Below are positions 34,851 to 46,983 of a stretch of 64,000 nucleotides of DNA, one piece after another. Position numbers and translations under genes: made by a program. The stretch spans positions 124,655,462-124,719,461 of the forward strand of contig CM051455.1 in the NCBI GenBank assembly GCA_028274465.1, written 5' to 3'. Below the pieces are notes generated by a model, which worked only from the letters and a program-made list of their open reading frames with translations, was not told the origin of the DNA and did no database searches. This DNA is from Plantago ovata (Eukaryota; Streptophyta; Magnoliopsida; Lamiales; Plantaginaceae). Each line of letters begins with the position of its first letter. Position 1 is the stretch's first letter.

Positions 34851-35729
34851 AGAAGAATGCCTCGTATCAACAAGCAATTGATAGAGAACGACTCTTAGTG
34901 TAGACTCGAAAAACAACATTTACACTCGAATCCATATTTTCAATAGGCCATCGACGGATGGACCATCGAAAAACGGTGCCGAACACTCCCATGAAAACTG
35001 ATACAAGGACAACTTGATAAATGTTCTTTTCGACGGAAAAAACAATTTTTTCAATTGATCCTTAACCTCGATGTAATTATTTCGAGATGAGAACGTTGAT
35101 GCGATATAGATCTCCGACGGGACATACTAATCAAATACCACGTTCAAAAACACTCTTATCGAAGATCCACTTATATCAATCTCGAAAAGTGATCCACTAG
35201 CAAGTACTATACTCTACTTTTTGACGGAAAAACACGAGTAATCTTACTAGCCTAAGGAAAATAACACGGCAAAGACCTCGAAATTGCATAAGGCCTCGAA
35301 ACCATTAACTAACCAGCACTAAGGTTCGAAAGTTACAAGACGGAAAGATGCGGAGGTATATAGGATCGAACCCAACCTCACGTCGATACAAGAAAAACCG
35401 AGATACATACCAAGTAACATTCAAGAAGTCGAAATCACATACAAAAAGTTGAGGCCAATACCAAGTACACAAAATTAGCATTCAAAAAGTCGAAGCCAGG
35501 ATAGCCAATTCGACTGATACATGTAGTTCGGTAGCTAAAAAAGTCAGTTAAGAATTCGACCGGGTCTACCAAAAACAAAAATGGCCTACAGTCGAAACAT
35601 AATCATTGTTCGAAAATTAAAGGCAAGTAATTGTTCGACGGAAAATAAAAAGCATCCAAAATACATTACTACTCGGCATACCGAGTCTTCAATCCACACC
35701 TTCGAACTTTCCACTTTTATTTCGAGCCT

Positions 35730-38470
35730 TCACGGCTGGCCGGGACCTTTCGAACTCTCGCCCTCTTGCCCCGTGGGATTACTTAGCGCTGTATCTTCGA
35801 GATTCAGATCCAAGACTCGAAGGATAGATCCAAGATCCTTGTATGATGCGCTATTCAAATCAATCCCCACAGAAACAAGGTCGTCATTACCAAGCTCACA
35901 AAGCAACGACACAAAAGAAGGATAAGGCGGAGAGGGGGGTCGAACAGCAGGAGCCTCGTCTGGATGAACAGCAGCAAAAAACTCCTCGGCCTGAAGAGCG
36001 ACGTACATCTCCTCCTCCGAAGGTTGTCCGGCTTCACTTTCGACGACCAAAGACGCTTCGAGCCTCTCATTGTTCTCCAAATCAACATCCTTGTCCTGGT
36101 CGAAATCCGAAACCAACTTATTACCGTGCTTCAACTGTGCCAGAGTAAGATCACGAGCAGCCACCATTTTCTCCGCTTCTCTCTTACTCAGAAGATATTC
36201 GCAAGAGCCCGACTGTCGAAAGTCTTTGACCGCTTCGATCCTCGCATACTTGCTCTTTCGCACCAAATCTTCCCGCAAACGCTTCAGGGCACTCTCGAAA
36301 GCATTCCTCTCTTGGATCAACTGATTCACCCTAGCCACCAAACCAAAGTTCTTCTCTTCGGCAGAAGAGAGACTCGACTGAAGTACCTCACTCCTCTCCC
36401 GAGCAAAACCCAACTCCTTCGAAATTTCTTAGCATTCCTTGCTTTTCTCTTGAAGGGCCGAGCGAAGATTCTCTACCGTTTTCCTCTCCTCCCGAAGTTT
36501 AATTTTGAGATCCCCAGAAGCGCGAGATTTTTTGGCCAAACGGCTATCCAAGTTCTTCGAGACAGTCAAAAGCTGAAAGAAGAAGTTAAAACAACATAGC
36601 TTCGAAGTTGCCTAACGAAAACAAAGACGGTAAGAGTAATAAATCGAACCTGCATTTGGAGCAAAGCCGCGCTCGCCCGAACCTCACCATCCGTCAAGAG
36701 GTCCAGATCAGCTTGATCGCTTTTCGACACGATCAAGTCTCGCCACTTGAGCCCAGCTTCAGCACTTCCCTTCATAAAAGATACGGCCGCATGGCTTTCC
36801 TCTTCGAAAGCGGGAGCGGGAGGATGATCCGAGGCACCAGGGGAGTCGAGAGTGATCACCGTTTTCTTGTAACGAGCCCTCTTTCGAGTGGTCCCAGAAG
36901 CCGAACTCTCATTAGCTTCGACGCGGGGAGAGGCTGGCCTTATCTCGGTGGGAGTGCGCTCAGAAGCATTATCTCCCGAACCTTCCGCATAACTAGGGTT
37001 CACCGCAGGGTTCGAGGGACGGTTAACCATCGGAACGGACTCCGTCGCCTCATTATCTTGTTTCGACCCCTCCCTCACGTTCTTAGGCACCAAGTGAGGG
37101 GCAGTAGTGGGATCAATGATCTCGGCTATTTTATGAGGCCGAGGCTCCGTATACTTCAACACGGGTTTCTTGCTCGTCATGGCCACGACCCTCTTCGCGA
37201 GAAACTCTTGAGAGAGCTTCATCCAGTAGTCTACAAACAAATGTTCGATGGTCAGACAACAGGGATATAACACTCGAACAAGTAGAGAAAGTAAATACCT
37301 CAAAATAACAAGTATATAAAGACATTGCAAAAAGAAACTAAAAAACATACCCAAGTCACGGATACCCCGCATCTTCGGCTTCGCCTTCGAAACCTTGCCA
37401 AGGTAAAGAATCGGCTCAACCAAGAGACTATACGGGTTGATCCGATCCTCGGGACTAATCCCCTTATGCTTATCCGCCCACCCTTTCCTTGTCGTCAATT
37501 CGGGCAACTCACCAAATCGACGCCAAATGCGCCGAGTGGTAACGACCCCGGGAGTTCCATCTCGGTTCGAGGGCATACGCACGAAAACATAACGTTTTTT
37601 GTAACCAACCCCGTGCGAGGATTGAAACTTCGAAAAAATCTCATAATTCTTCACGGGAGTGAAGTAATAAAAGCACCCCTCACCCGTGTTCTCACATACG
37701 TCGAAAAAATGGAGAAAGTTGGAAGCAGTGACCTTCCGATCGATCGACCGACACCAAATGCAAAAAGCAACAAGAATCCCCATGGCGTTCGGGAGCACCT
37801 GAGTGGGACAAAGTTCGAGACCCTCCAAGACGTTGATTATACCCTTACAAACCGGAAGCCGAAACCCGTGTTCGAAAGATTGAATATGAATGGTGAGACA
37901 GTCCGACGGAGGGCTGTACATCTTGTCATCGGCCCCCGGAACAAGAATCCCATAATCCACGGGTATTCCAAATTTATGATATAACGTTTCGGCCTCCTTC
38001 ATTCGAACAGAGCTAGGATCCGTAAGAAGTTTCAAGTCAAGGTTTTCATCAGTAGGTATCACCGAGTCTTTCGACCCATCACTCGTTTCGACACCACCTG
38101 CGGACTGAGCCATACTTCGACTATGACTCCTCAAACACCGATTAACTCGGAGGGGATGAACAACTCTAGCACGAATAAGAGGGGACGACACCGACTTACC
38201 ACCAACAACCTGGTCCGAGGTTAAAAAGGGGTTCGAATCAGATGGGGGTATGGAACCAGTATCCCTACCTAGAGAAGAGGACCTCCTATGTACGCTAAAA
38301 GAATTGGATTTTTCATGTTTCAAGTCACCATCGGCACCGGGTTGGCCAATGAGTTGTTTCGACATTCTCGGATTTCCACTACCAAATACGAAAGAAACAA
38401 ATTCAGTAGGAACCCCAACCCGGAGCCTACAATCAAGGGAAACTCGAAAGGAAAAACAAGACGCATTCAA
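35730..38470 (-). pseudogene. Antisense reading frame of the Tat-type element
   Basis: The main minus-strand frame (about 630 codons, 38470 to 36566) contains a compact domain: ETLYHKFGIPVDYGILVPGA, HGFRLPVCKGIINVLEGL, LCPTQVLPNAMGILVAFC, and a GCFYYFTPVKNYEIF to YVFVRMP segment. This resembles the Pfam family called 'putative gypsy type transposon' (Transposase_28). A second frame nearer the integrase (36413-35730) is rich in Leu/Glu/Lys/Arg and predicts a coiled coil (SSLSSAEEKNFGLVARVNQL), ending in an acidic tail. It lies where Retand-like elements keep their antisense ORF. The product's role is unknown. Introns may join the parts; some breaks are likely. Confidence 0.65.
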
Positions 38471-39109
38471 CTAAAAGCTTACCACGTTCGACAGAAAGCA
38501 AACAAGCAAAAGACAAACACGAGCAATTGAAATCAGAAAAGAACAAATACCCTTTATTCTCCGAAAAAAAACATAAAAACCCTTCCTCTTTCCCCCCGTT
38601 GAAACGAAAACCCAGATCTCAAAAGCAAAAAGAAACACAAGAGCCACACCCAAGACAATGGAAGCGAAGAAAAGCAAATAATCAAAAAGAGGAGCAAAAG
38701 TCGTAAAAGAAAAGGAAGAAAAACACACCTGAGGATTGGGAGCGTCAAAGATTCCGGAGAAACCCCGATGGAGAAATCAGAAACACGACAAGAATTTCCC
38801 GGCGTAAGCAAAAGAGAGAAAAGAGAGAGTGCAAAAAGAAGAATGAAAGTAATGAGGAAGAAAGAGAGAGGATAAAAGATTTTTAAAACCCTAAAGCCAC
38901 CCATCATAATGGCGGTTGGAAAATCGAGAAGAGTACACAATACGCCCCAGCCCCAATCAAACACGTGCTGACACAGTACTCGGCCGAAGATTTGCCCCCA
39001 CTCAAAAATTCAAATTATACACCCTTTCGACTGAACGAGAAAAGCCTCCGAACGATACTTTGAACTTCCGATAGATACCTACGCTATCTATCGAAACTTG
39101 GGGGACTCA

Positions 39110-39617
39110 TGATGTGGGATAAAAGGTCATCACCCTCGAACTCTCATCATCACACATGGAAGGACCCTCGAAACCTAAAACACCCGGACTAAGGGCCTAA
39201 CTCCCCCTAAAGAAGAGCCTCGAAAGGGTTGGGGGTCGAAACATGGGCATCATGACTAAGCATGCCTCGAACGGGACCAGTTAAGTACGCTCTAAGTACT
39301 GACAGACTTCCCCTTTGTCCGGATAAAGGAGACAAAGTAAAAGGCGAACCCCACGAGCGTATTCTCTATATATATCCTTCTTCCCTCACTTGCATACTTA
39401 CTCTTTTACATACATAGAACATTATGTTGTTCATTTACTCTCTCAACATTGACTTGTGATCGGTCTAACTTAGGTAGGCCGATCACCCTTACCCCTCCCT
39501 CTAACTCCCCTTGACAGGTACATCCAGGTCTCATCCCTCTTAACGAAACTCAAGCCATCAGCTCCTATGGATTGAGAGATGACGTCGTGATTCCTTAGAC
39601 CGGAATTATCCTCATCA
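39110..39617 (+). repeat. 3' LTR of the Tat-type element
   Basis: 508 bp, about 97 % identical to the 5' LTR, followed by the GATAT duplication. Confidence 0.92.
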
Positions 39618-39622
39618 GATAT

Positions 39623-40582
39623 CAAACTTAGTTTTATTATGCTATTCTAGCCTTTATGATGGTTCGGAAGCTTGCTAAGATGGAGCTCGACTTAATTGCT
39701 CGATAAGGTATTCGAATCGAGCTCCAACCTAACATAATGCTCGTTCCACTAATGAGTCAAGCTAGGCTCGGCTCCAACATATTCGTTCAGACTTGTTAAA
39801 ACTCGTGAAATTTAATATCTATATAATTAGATTTGGATGTTAATGTTTGCATTTTAACATTAGATTTGGATGTTAATGTTTGCATTTTTGTTAGCCTTTG
39901 ATGGCTTTATGATTTGAAATATTGATTGTTAATGAGTACTTTTGAATACTTATTTTGTTTTTTTATATGTTATTTCCAATTTTCATATTTTTTATATGAG
40001 CTGGCTTGACTCGTTTGAGCCTAACTAATATTGCTCGCTGTGTTTTTGAAATTCAGTTCGACCGTGCGATCCGACCGGTCAGACCACTAAACCAGTAGCA
40101 GCTGGCTTGAAAGTATCCCTTTCCAATCCCAACCTAACCCGGCCTGACCTTTTTTGGGAAGGTGTCCGGCTCAACTTCCGATTTCGATTTTCAAATCATA
40201 GATTTCTCGCTTGAGCCTAATTATGGACTCATTATAATAACGAGTCGGTTCGGCTCGATTGTTAACGAGCTCGAGCCAAGCCAAGCAATACTCGGCTCCG
40301 CTCGTTAATAAACATCACTAATTAAACTCCAACATTTGGTACTAATTAACAAAGTCGGTTACTTTTAGAATAAAATGTAACGTTTCGGTCACTAATAGGT
40401 CAATGGTCGAACTCATTGAGCCGACATGAATACTTTTAGACTGATTTTCGGGATTAACATACTGGTCCAACAGATCAACACGTGTTCTTTCCCACGCACT
40501 TTATCCTCATGCGCGCACTAGGAACTTTCCGGTCAATCATCCATCCTAGTATTCCTCCTGGCCAGAATTTCAGAAAATTTAA
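39623..40582. other. Intergenic with DNA-element remnants
   Basis: Rich in GCTCGA/GAGCTC/CTCGGCTC words (39680-39790, 40240-40310), ending GCTCCGCTCGTTAATAAACA then TCACTA. This recalls plant hAT-type ends of the GAGCCGAGCTCGAGC type, but I found no opposite end or target duplication. No gene. Confidence 0.4.
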
Positions 40583-40710
40583 AGGGATTAAGAGGCGCTA
40601 CTCATCTCAACAAGGTGAACCTTTTGGAGTCATAATATGGTTTGGTAGGGATTAAGAGGCGCTACTCATCTCAACAAGGTGAACCTTTTGGAGTCATAAT
40701 ATGGTTTGGT
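40583..40710. repeat. Exact 64-bp tandem duplication
   Basis: AGGGATTAAGAGGCGCTACT... through ATGGTTTGGT occurs at 40583-40646 and again, without a single difference, at 40647-40710. It overlaps the head of the SINE. Confidence 0.9.
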
Positions 40711-40757
40711 GGTAAGGGTGTTGAAGTAGCAGAAGGATGTTCGAATCCCAATGTATG
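40701..40757 (+). repeat. tRNA-related SINE, copy 2
   Basis: A-box-like ATGGTTTGGTGGTAAGG (40701-40717) and B box GTTCGAATCCC (40739-40749), in the same order as copy 1 at 21905, including the TGTTG-AGTAG link between them. It abuts the 3' end of the LINE. Confidence 0.55.
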
Positions 40758-40889
40758 CATAAAGTTTTGGGAACAAAGATAATTTTATTCCATTGGCAAA
40801 AAAAGCCCTTCATCTCAGTACAAAACACAACTGAAAAACCGCAACAACTCGAAGAAATCGAAAAGAAATAGAACAAACACTCCAAACGC

Positions 40890-41486
40890 CTAAACAGTTG
40901 GAAGGACAGAAAGAGAATTACAGAAAGACCTAAGTTTAGAATCACTATCACACCTAGCAACTACAGTATGTACCGTTTGCCTTAGTAGCTGTGAAGCTTC
41001 CCTTCTCTTATCTTGAAAAATCCGTAGGTTCCTCTCCATCCAAATAGTATAGACTAATTCAGTCACAAGAATCTTAAAAAATCGGCTCTTGGGACTTTTA
41101 CCTTTCACTTGTATGCAAATGCTATTAACATAGTCAGTCCAAGTCGATCCTAGGCACCAGATTCCTAACCACCGACTTACTGCAGTCCACAAATTCCCTG
41201 TGAATATACAGTTAAAGAAAATATGATCATGGTTCTCAACTTGGTGCTGGCAGAAAATGCAATGTGTATCAATGCCCAAGTTGAAACGCTGCATACGATC
41301 CTTTGTAGCAAGGCGTTGCCACAGAGCCATCCACAAGCAAAACCTAGCACGAGGGGACGATTTGTTATTAAGAACAAGTTCCTTCCAAGGGACATGGTTT
41401 ATACCTGGGCAGAGCAGCAAATACACCTGTTGCTTATCAAATAGATCATCATTTAAGACTCTATCCAAACTTCCAACAGTCAACAA
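40890..41486 (-). pseudogene. LINE copy 1, zf-RVT C-terminal part of ORF2
   Basis: 198-codon open frame with the plant LINE zinc-binding reverse-transcriptase domain: C-x2-C (CIFC), then ENHDHIFFNC, followed by NLWTAVSRWLGI and WMERNLRIFQDKRRE. A normal C-terminal end of plant L1 ORF2 without an RNase H. Confidence 0.75.
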
Positions 41487-41941
41487 AGATCTCTACATTT
41501 TATCAGCTTTTTAAACAGGTAGGAATCCTGTACATTTGTTGTCATTGAAGAGACAACTTGGCCTTTCACATAGAATTCATGTAGCCACTTTACCCACAAT
41601 TTCTCCTTTTTGTTCTGGACATCCCAAAGTAGTTTGATATAGGAAACTTTATTCCAACTAGGTAAATGTATCAGTCCCAGTCCACCTTCCTTTCTAGGCC
41701 TGCATACCGCTTCCCATGAAACAATAGATTTCCTGCTATCCCCCACCGTCCCAGTCCACAAGAACTTCCGACAAATTGCCTAAACTGCATTCATTACTTT
41801 CTTAGGGAAGTAAAATACTTGACACCAGTAGTTTTGGACGGCATAGAGTACACTTTGTACTAGTTGAACACGTCCCCTATAACTAAGCAATCTAGCAGTC
41901 CAATGTGTAACCTTACTTATCATCTTTTCCAAGAGAGGCTG

Positions 41942-43141
41942 TGATGAACCGAAATTTGTCAGATTCAAATTAATCGAATAAATTTGTTTTTAGCCAAAGG
42001 CAATTCACAACTACAACGAAAACCGTAGTGTAGCAGTAAAATAACCTCGAGTGTCGATCTCTAAGGACTATAACTAGCTTTATCTAATTTAACTTAAACT
42101 ATAAAATCAACAGACGACTTAGCACAGATTTTTCTTATCAAGATAATGGAAGTTAGTGATAGTATGATCATTCAAAGCATAGTAGGTTAATAATCATGCA
42201 TGAAGTACCCGATCGTTTTGCATAGAGATCTGAGATCATGAATTGTCCAATGTGTTCCATTCAATTCAACACTACGAAGATAGAGGGCTTAGATAGATCA
42301 AAGAAATAAAGCAGTAACTCAAAGTCTTATTCGCATTACCGCCATCATGCATAATTAATAACCCTCGCTAAGAAATCACATACTATCACCAACGATAGAT
42401 TTAGCTACTCATAGATGTCATGCAATCAACAGAAATCAAAGCAAGATTGAATGAAAACATGTTGAAAGATATAAATATAAATAGAAAAATCTGAGATACA
42501 ATGTTACCGATGAAGGTTGTCAATCTCCGAAGATTCGCGATCTCACAAGCTCCAAATTGATAAGAAAAGTTGTCTCCTATGCTAAGAATTCCCAGAACAG
42601 GCTCTGGAGAATTCCTACCTAAAACTAATGAGAAAGGTATGAAAAAAGGTATGAGAAAGTATGAAAAAACGTAGAGAAACAACAACTATATAGGAGTTCG
42701 GAACGTGTGGGGCGAGTCGCCCCATACACCGGGCGAACCGCCTGGTGTGGGGCGAACCGCCCCACATCCCGGGCGAATCCCCCGGGAGCTCCAGTCGGCG
42801 AGAGACGCGTTTTTGACGCGTTTTTGGATTTCTTTTCCTTTTCGGACTCGGTTTTTGCCTTCTAGTGACCTTTAAGTCTTGAAACTCGACCCCTAGACTT
42901 CAAATCCCATCCGAAATCTTCTAGATACTCCAAAAATGTCCTCGGAACATCGATTCTTCGTTCTCTTCAATATAATTGCCCGGAAAACCACGTTTTTCAC
43001 CTAAAACCTGTAAAATGCAAACTAAAGGGAAGCGTGACACTATTCTAATAAAATGCACTATAATATAGCTAAATTAACATAGAGGATAGAAAATATAGGT
43101 GTAAAAAGACTCGAATGAAGGTGTAAAATACACGTTCATCA
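41942..43141. mobile_element. Solo LTR (1.2 kb) inserted in the LINE
   Basis: Begins TGATGAAC and ends GTTCATCA (8-bp terminal inverted repeat, TG...CA), flanked by the perfect 5-bp duplication GGCTG at 41937-41941 and 43142-43146. No internal domain or second LTR, so a solo LTR left by recombination. Length and the GC-rich inner tract suggest a Ty3/gypsy family, perhaps Athila-like; this is uncertain. Younger than the LINE. Confidence 0.8.
42704..42795. repeat. GC-rich palindromic tract in the solo LTR
   Basis: Repeated near-palindromes GTGTGGGGCGAGTCGCCCCA and GTGTGGGGCGAACCGCCCCA alternate with CCGGGCGAACCGCC units. Strong hairpins are expected in single strands. It stands out sharply from the AT-rich surroundings. 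Confidence 0.7.
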
Positions 43142-43144
43142 GGC

Positions 43145-44717
43145 TGATATTGAACTATAGAAAGCTTCTTGGAAGTAAGAGGAATACCTAAATATTTAAA
43201 AGGCAGTTGCCCTTCTTGTAATTGACTTACCCGCAAGATTGTCTCCCTAACTTCCTGTCGTACCCCTGCAAAATAGACTTCACTTTTTCGGCAATTGGCT
43301 ATCAATCCCGAAGTTCTGCTAAAAATATCAAACTTCGCAAGCAATGCTGTAACATACTTTAAATCCCCTTTACAAAAGAATAGCAAGTCATCGGCAAAAA
43401 TCAGATGAGAGATTCCAAGTTTCTTACAGTTTGGATGATATCTGAACGAAGTATCGAAAGACAGCATCCTCAAGAGCCTCGATAGATACTCCATGCATAG
43501 AACAAAAAGGAACGGAGAAATAGGATCCCCTTGCCGGAGTCCTTTCCCACCATTAAAAGGGTCAGTCAACTTGTCATTCAAGTTAATTTGATAGGCTACC
43601 GTAGTAAGTCCTTCCATTATCTACCCAACAAAGACACTTGGAAACCCAAACAGCCGCAACACTTGATCACAAAAGACCATTGGATAGAATCATAGGCGTT
43701 TTGGAGGTTCATTCTAATCATACACCGTGCAGAGATGTTTCTCCTCCCATAACCCCAAATGATCTCTTGTGCAAGAATGGTGTTATCATGTATATACCTC
43801 TCGGGGACAAAAGCAGCCTGTTCATCTCCTACGAGGCAACCCAATCACAACACTCATCCTATTTGTAAGCACTTTAGAGATAATCTTGTATAATACACTA
43901 CAACAAGCTATGGGCCTAAAATCCCAAAGAGTAGAGGCAGACTGAGATTTAGGTATAAGTGTAATAACTGTAGTGTTTATACTCTTCAGCATCTTACCAT
44001 TTCGGAAAAATTCTTGTATTGCCTCCACAATATTTGTACCAATTATATGCCAAGAGGACTTGAAGAATTTAGACGAATAACCGTCTGCACCGGGGCCTTA
44101 ATATCCCCAATAGACATCAGCGCATCATGGACTTCCTGTGAGGTGACAGTAGCAATGAGTCTCAATCTGTGTTCTGTTGATAATAGCGGGCCACTTCTCA
44201 TTACATTAATATCCACATCAAGTGTTGTGTTGGCAGCAGTACCCAATAGGCTTTTTTTAAAATTGATAACTTCAGTATGAATTTCCAGTTCAGTCTCCAG
44301 ACGAGTCCCTTGAGCATCATACAAAGCTGACATAGCTGTGGAATTTCTAGATTTCAAACTTGCATGGAAGTAGCGATTGTTCCCATCACCCACTTGAAGC
44401 CAATGTATTTTAGACTTTTGTTTCATAATTTTCTCCTTAACATTGCTCCATTTATCCAAATCCCCTTGAGCACTTCGCAAATCTTGCACTATTTGAATAT
44501 TAAGCGGGTCGTCTTTCAGCATACTTTGCAATCGATCCCTCTCAGCTCGTGCAGTCAATACTTTGAGAGAAGTAGCAGAATACACTTTATGCAAACCCCT
44601 TAAATTCTCATGAACTTGCTTTAATTTACACCAAACTTGATACATTTTGAAACCTTCAATTTCCGTACTCCAGCCTCTATTAACAGCTGTTAGGAAACTT
44701 GTAATTTTGATGAGCAA
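43145..44717 (-). pseudogene. LINE copy 1, reverse-transcriptase part of ORF2
   Basis: Frames at 44717-44043, 44028-43822, 43844-43617 and 43617-43145 together cover the plant LINE reverse transcriptase: IKAPVQTVI where relatives have SPGPDG, ITLIPKS and FRPIACCSVLYKIISKVLTNR, QAAFVPERYIHDNTILAQE, RMNLQNAYDSIQW, KGLRQGDPISPFLF and HLIFADDLLFFCKGD. Three frame changes lie between them. In QNAYDSI the usual first catalytic motif (KAYD) has Asn-Ala but keeps the Asp. Confidence 0.75.
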
Positions 44718-44848
44718 TTAACCATGCTAAATTAAGAAAAGTCCAATAACTAGTACTCTTAAGGTCCATAGGAATTTAGAATTTGAAGGACATTGTAAAA
44801 GAGGAACGTTTGCTGAAAGACTTAGTGTAGGTACTAGTTAGGTTATCT

Positions 44849-46871
44849 TGTTTGCTGATGATGTACTTTGTTTTTACAAACGTACTATTGAAGACCTAGA
44901 ACCGCTCAGAAAGTTGAAGATTCGAAGACTGAAGACTTAAAAGAATTCTGAGAAAGGTATCTACAAAGGCACATGTTGCTTCAGAAAGTGAGATTTTCAG
45001 CAACAACTTGCATAAGTGAAAATCTATATGACAGCGTAGGTTGTGCTTGCTGAAACTAAGACTGACCACTTGCTGACAACATATGTGACCTCCTTGCTGA
45101 AGAGTACTTGCATTTTGGCTCCAACATTCATATTTGAATTTGATTCAAAAGAACATTAAATACATGAAGACAAGAAGACAAATGAAGAACGCTGTTGAAA
45201 GTACAAAAGCAAGATAGACATCTTAAGGTACAAAGCCTAAGAGTTTGAAATTCAAACGGCTCTCTTGACACACTATAAATAGAGGCCATCAGGCAAGAGT
45301 AGAAGGTGTGTCAACAACGTAATCAAACTCTCACTTGTGCTTTAAACACTCAAATCCTTCTCTACTTTTTACTGCCTATTGATCCGTTTCAAGACTTAAA
45401 CTTGAAACAAAAGCTACTTGTGAAGAAGTAGAACATTCACGGCTAAGAAATTAGGTAAGTGTTCTTTCTTTAGAACAAGAACAAGTCTTGACACCAGAAA
45501 CAACAAACTTGCTTACTGCAAAGTATTACAAGTTGTGTTTCTTTCAGAGGTTTGGTGATGATGTACTTTGTTTACAAAAACAAACTATTGAAGCATTTAG
45601 AACCGTTCAGAAACTTGAAGAATTCAAAGACTGAAGACTAGAAGATTTCTGAAGACTGGTATCTACAAAGGCACATGTTGCTCAGAAAGTGGAAACTTCA
45701 GCAACGACTTGCATAAGTGAAAATCGAAATGACAGAGTAGGTTGTGCTTGCTGAAACTGAGACTGAACACTTGCTGAAAAACATATGTGACCTCCTTGCT
45801 GATAGTACTTGCATTTGTGCTCCAACGTTCATGTTTGAATCTCATTCAAATAAACATTAAATGCAAAGCATGCACGCGAAGGACATGAAGACTAGAAGAC
45901 AAATAAAGGACGTTGCTGAAAGTACAAAAGCAAGATAGTGACATCTTAAGGAACAAAAGCCTTATAATTCAAAATTCAAACGGCTCCCTTGATTCACTAT
46001 AAATAGAGGTCATCCGGCAAAGAGTTCAAGTGTGTCAAATACCCTTCAAATACTTTTTACTGCCTTTGATCCGTTCCAAGACTTAAAGCTTGAAAAAGCT
46101 ACTTGTGAAGAAGTAGAACATACACGGCTAAGAAATTAGTTAAGTGTTCTTTCTTTCGAACAAGAACAAGTCTTGACACCAGAAACAATCAAACTTGTTT
46201 ACTGCAAAGTATTCAAAGTTTTGTTTCTTAGATTACTTGTTGTAGCTGAATAAGTTATAATCAAGTTATCTCATCCCAAACCTCTCTAACTGAAAATACA
46301 CCCTTTCAGGCGTGAAATTCAGGGGGAACTTAATCGAGCATAGAGTTGCTGATTAAAAGTCCCAAGTTTGGTGGAGAACAGTTTCGTTCTCTAGTTAGGT
46401 TGGAAACGAAGCAAGTGTGCTTTGGTTTCTGTTTGAATCGCTCTAGATAGGTGTTGTAAGGAACCTCAAACTTGTCTTAGTGGATTCAGTCCTAGAAAGG
46501 ACAAAGTGGATTAGTTGAGAGATTACGCCACTCTCAGATACCACTATAAAATTGTTTGTATGGTTTACTTACTGCATTTAGTTTTCAGCAAAGCATATCT
46601 ATCTGTACACAGTCACTCTGTTCACTTGCTGAAACTATCACTTACTGACAAAGCACTTATTGTATCAAAGATTTCCGCTCTCTGATTTTAAGTATCAGCA
46701 AAACTCGTTACTGAAAAGTAACTTGCGCTTGCTGAGAAAGATAAGTATCAGCAAACTCATTACTGAAAAGTAATAAGTCCTCGCTGAGAAAGTTTTTAAA
46801 CGACGAAAGTTTGAAAAGACTATTCACCCCCCCCCCCTCTAGTCTTTTCTTGTTGTTTAAAGGGACCAACA
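44849..46871 (+). repeat. 5' LTR of the SIRE-type element, with internal tandem duplication
   Basis: About 700 bp starting at TGCTGATGATGTACTTTG (near 44851) is repeated starting at TGGTGATGATGTACTTTG (near 45551). The copies have clearly diverged, so the duplication is not recent. The LTR ends CCAACA at 46871. The start at 44849 (TGTTTGCTG) is my best guess. Confidence 0.6.
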
Positions 46872-46983
46872 AGTGGTATCAGAGCTGGAGGTTCTTTAAC
46901 CTTCAGCACTGAACCTAGATCCCCTTAGGTGCTTTCCGTAAATCACTCTCACTTGATCAGTTTGGTAGTCTTTTGCTGACAGG

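Larger units (their letters stand above)
28080..39617 (+). mobile_element. Ty3/gypsy LTR retrotransposon, Tat/Retand type, 11.5 kb with antisense frame
   Basis: LTRs 28080-28587 and 39110-39617 (508 bp each, TGATGTGG...CCTCATCA) with the 5-bp duplication GATAT at 28075-28079 and 39618-39622. Primer site TTGGCGCCGTCTGTGGG follows the 5' LTR, and a purine tract CTTGGGGGACTCA precedes the 3' LTR. The order gag, protease, reverse transcriptase, RNase H, integrase is that of Ty3/gypsy. The long spacer with an antisense frame before the 3' LTR is known from the Tat lineage (Retand, Grande). The LTRs differ at about 14 of 508 positions, which suggests roughly 1-2 million years. Structurally complete; coding region broken at about ten points. 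Confidence 0.9.
40758..44770 (-). mobile_element. 5'-truncated L1-type LINE, copy 1
   Basis: Reads on the minus strand from about 44770 to a tail AATAAAATTATCTTTGTTCCC at about 40758. Only part of ORF2 remains: the region before reverse transcriptase (FLTAVNRGWSTEIEGFKM, GDGNNRYFHASLKSR), reverse transcriptase (LRQGDPISPFLFVL; LIFADDLLFF near 43380) and the zinc-binding zf-RVT domain (SPRARFCLWMALWQRLATKDRM, CIFCQHQVENHDHIFFNC near 41240). The endonuclease and ORF1 are missing (5' truncation). Several frame changes; dead. A 1.2-kb solo LTR splits it at 41942-43141. Confidence 0.82.

Noticed and set aside
35964-37984. Plus-strand frames of about 220 codons opposite the antisense ORF
   Set aside because: The minus strand carries the recognisable domain and coiled coil; the plus-strand frames are shadows.
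45663-45845. Small minus-strand frame in the SIRE LTR
   Set aside because: Lies in duplicated LTR sequence and has no support.
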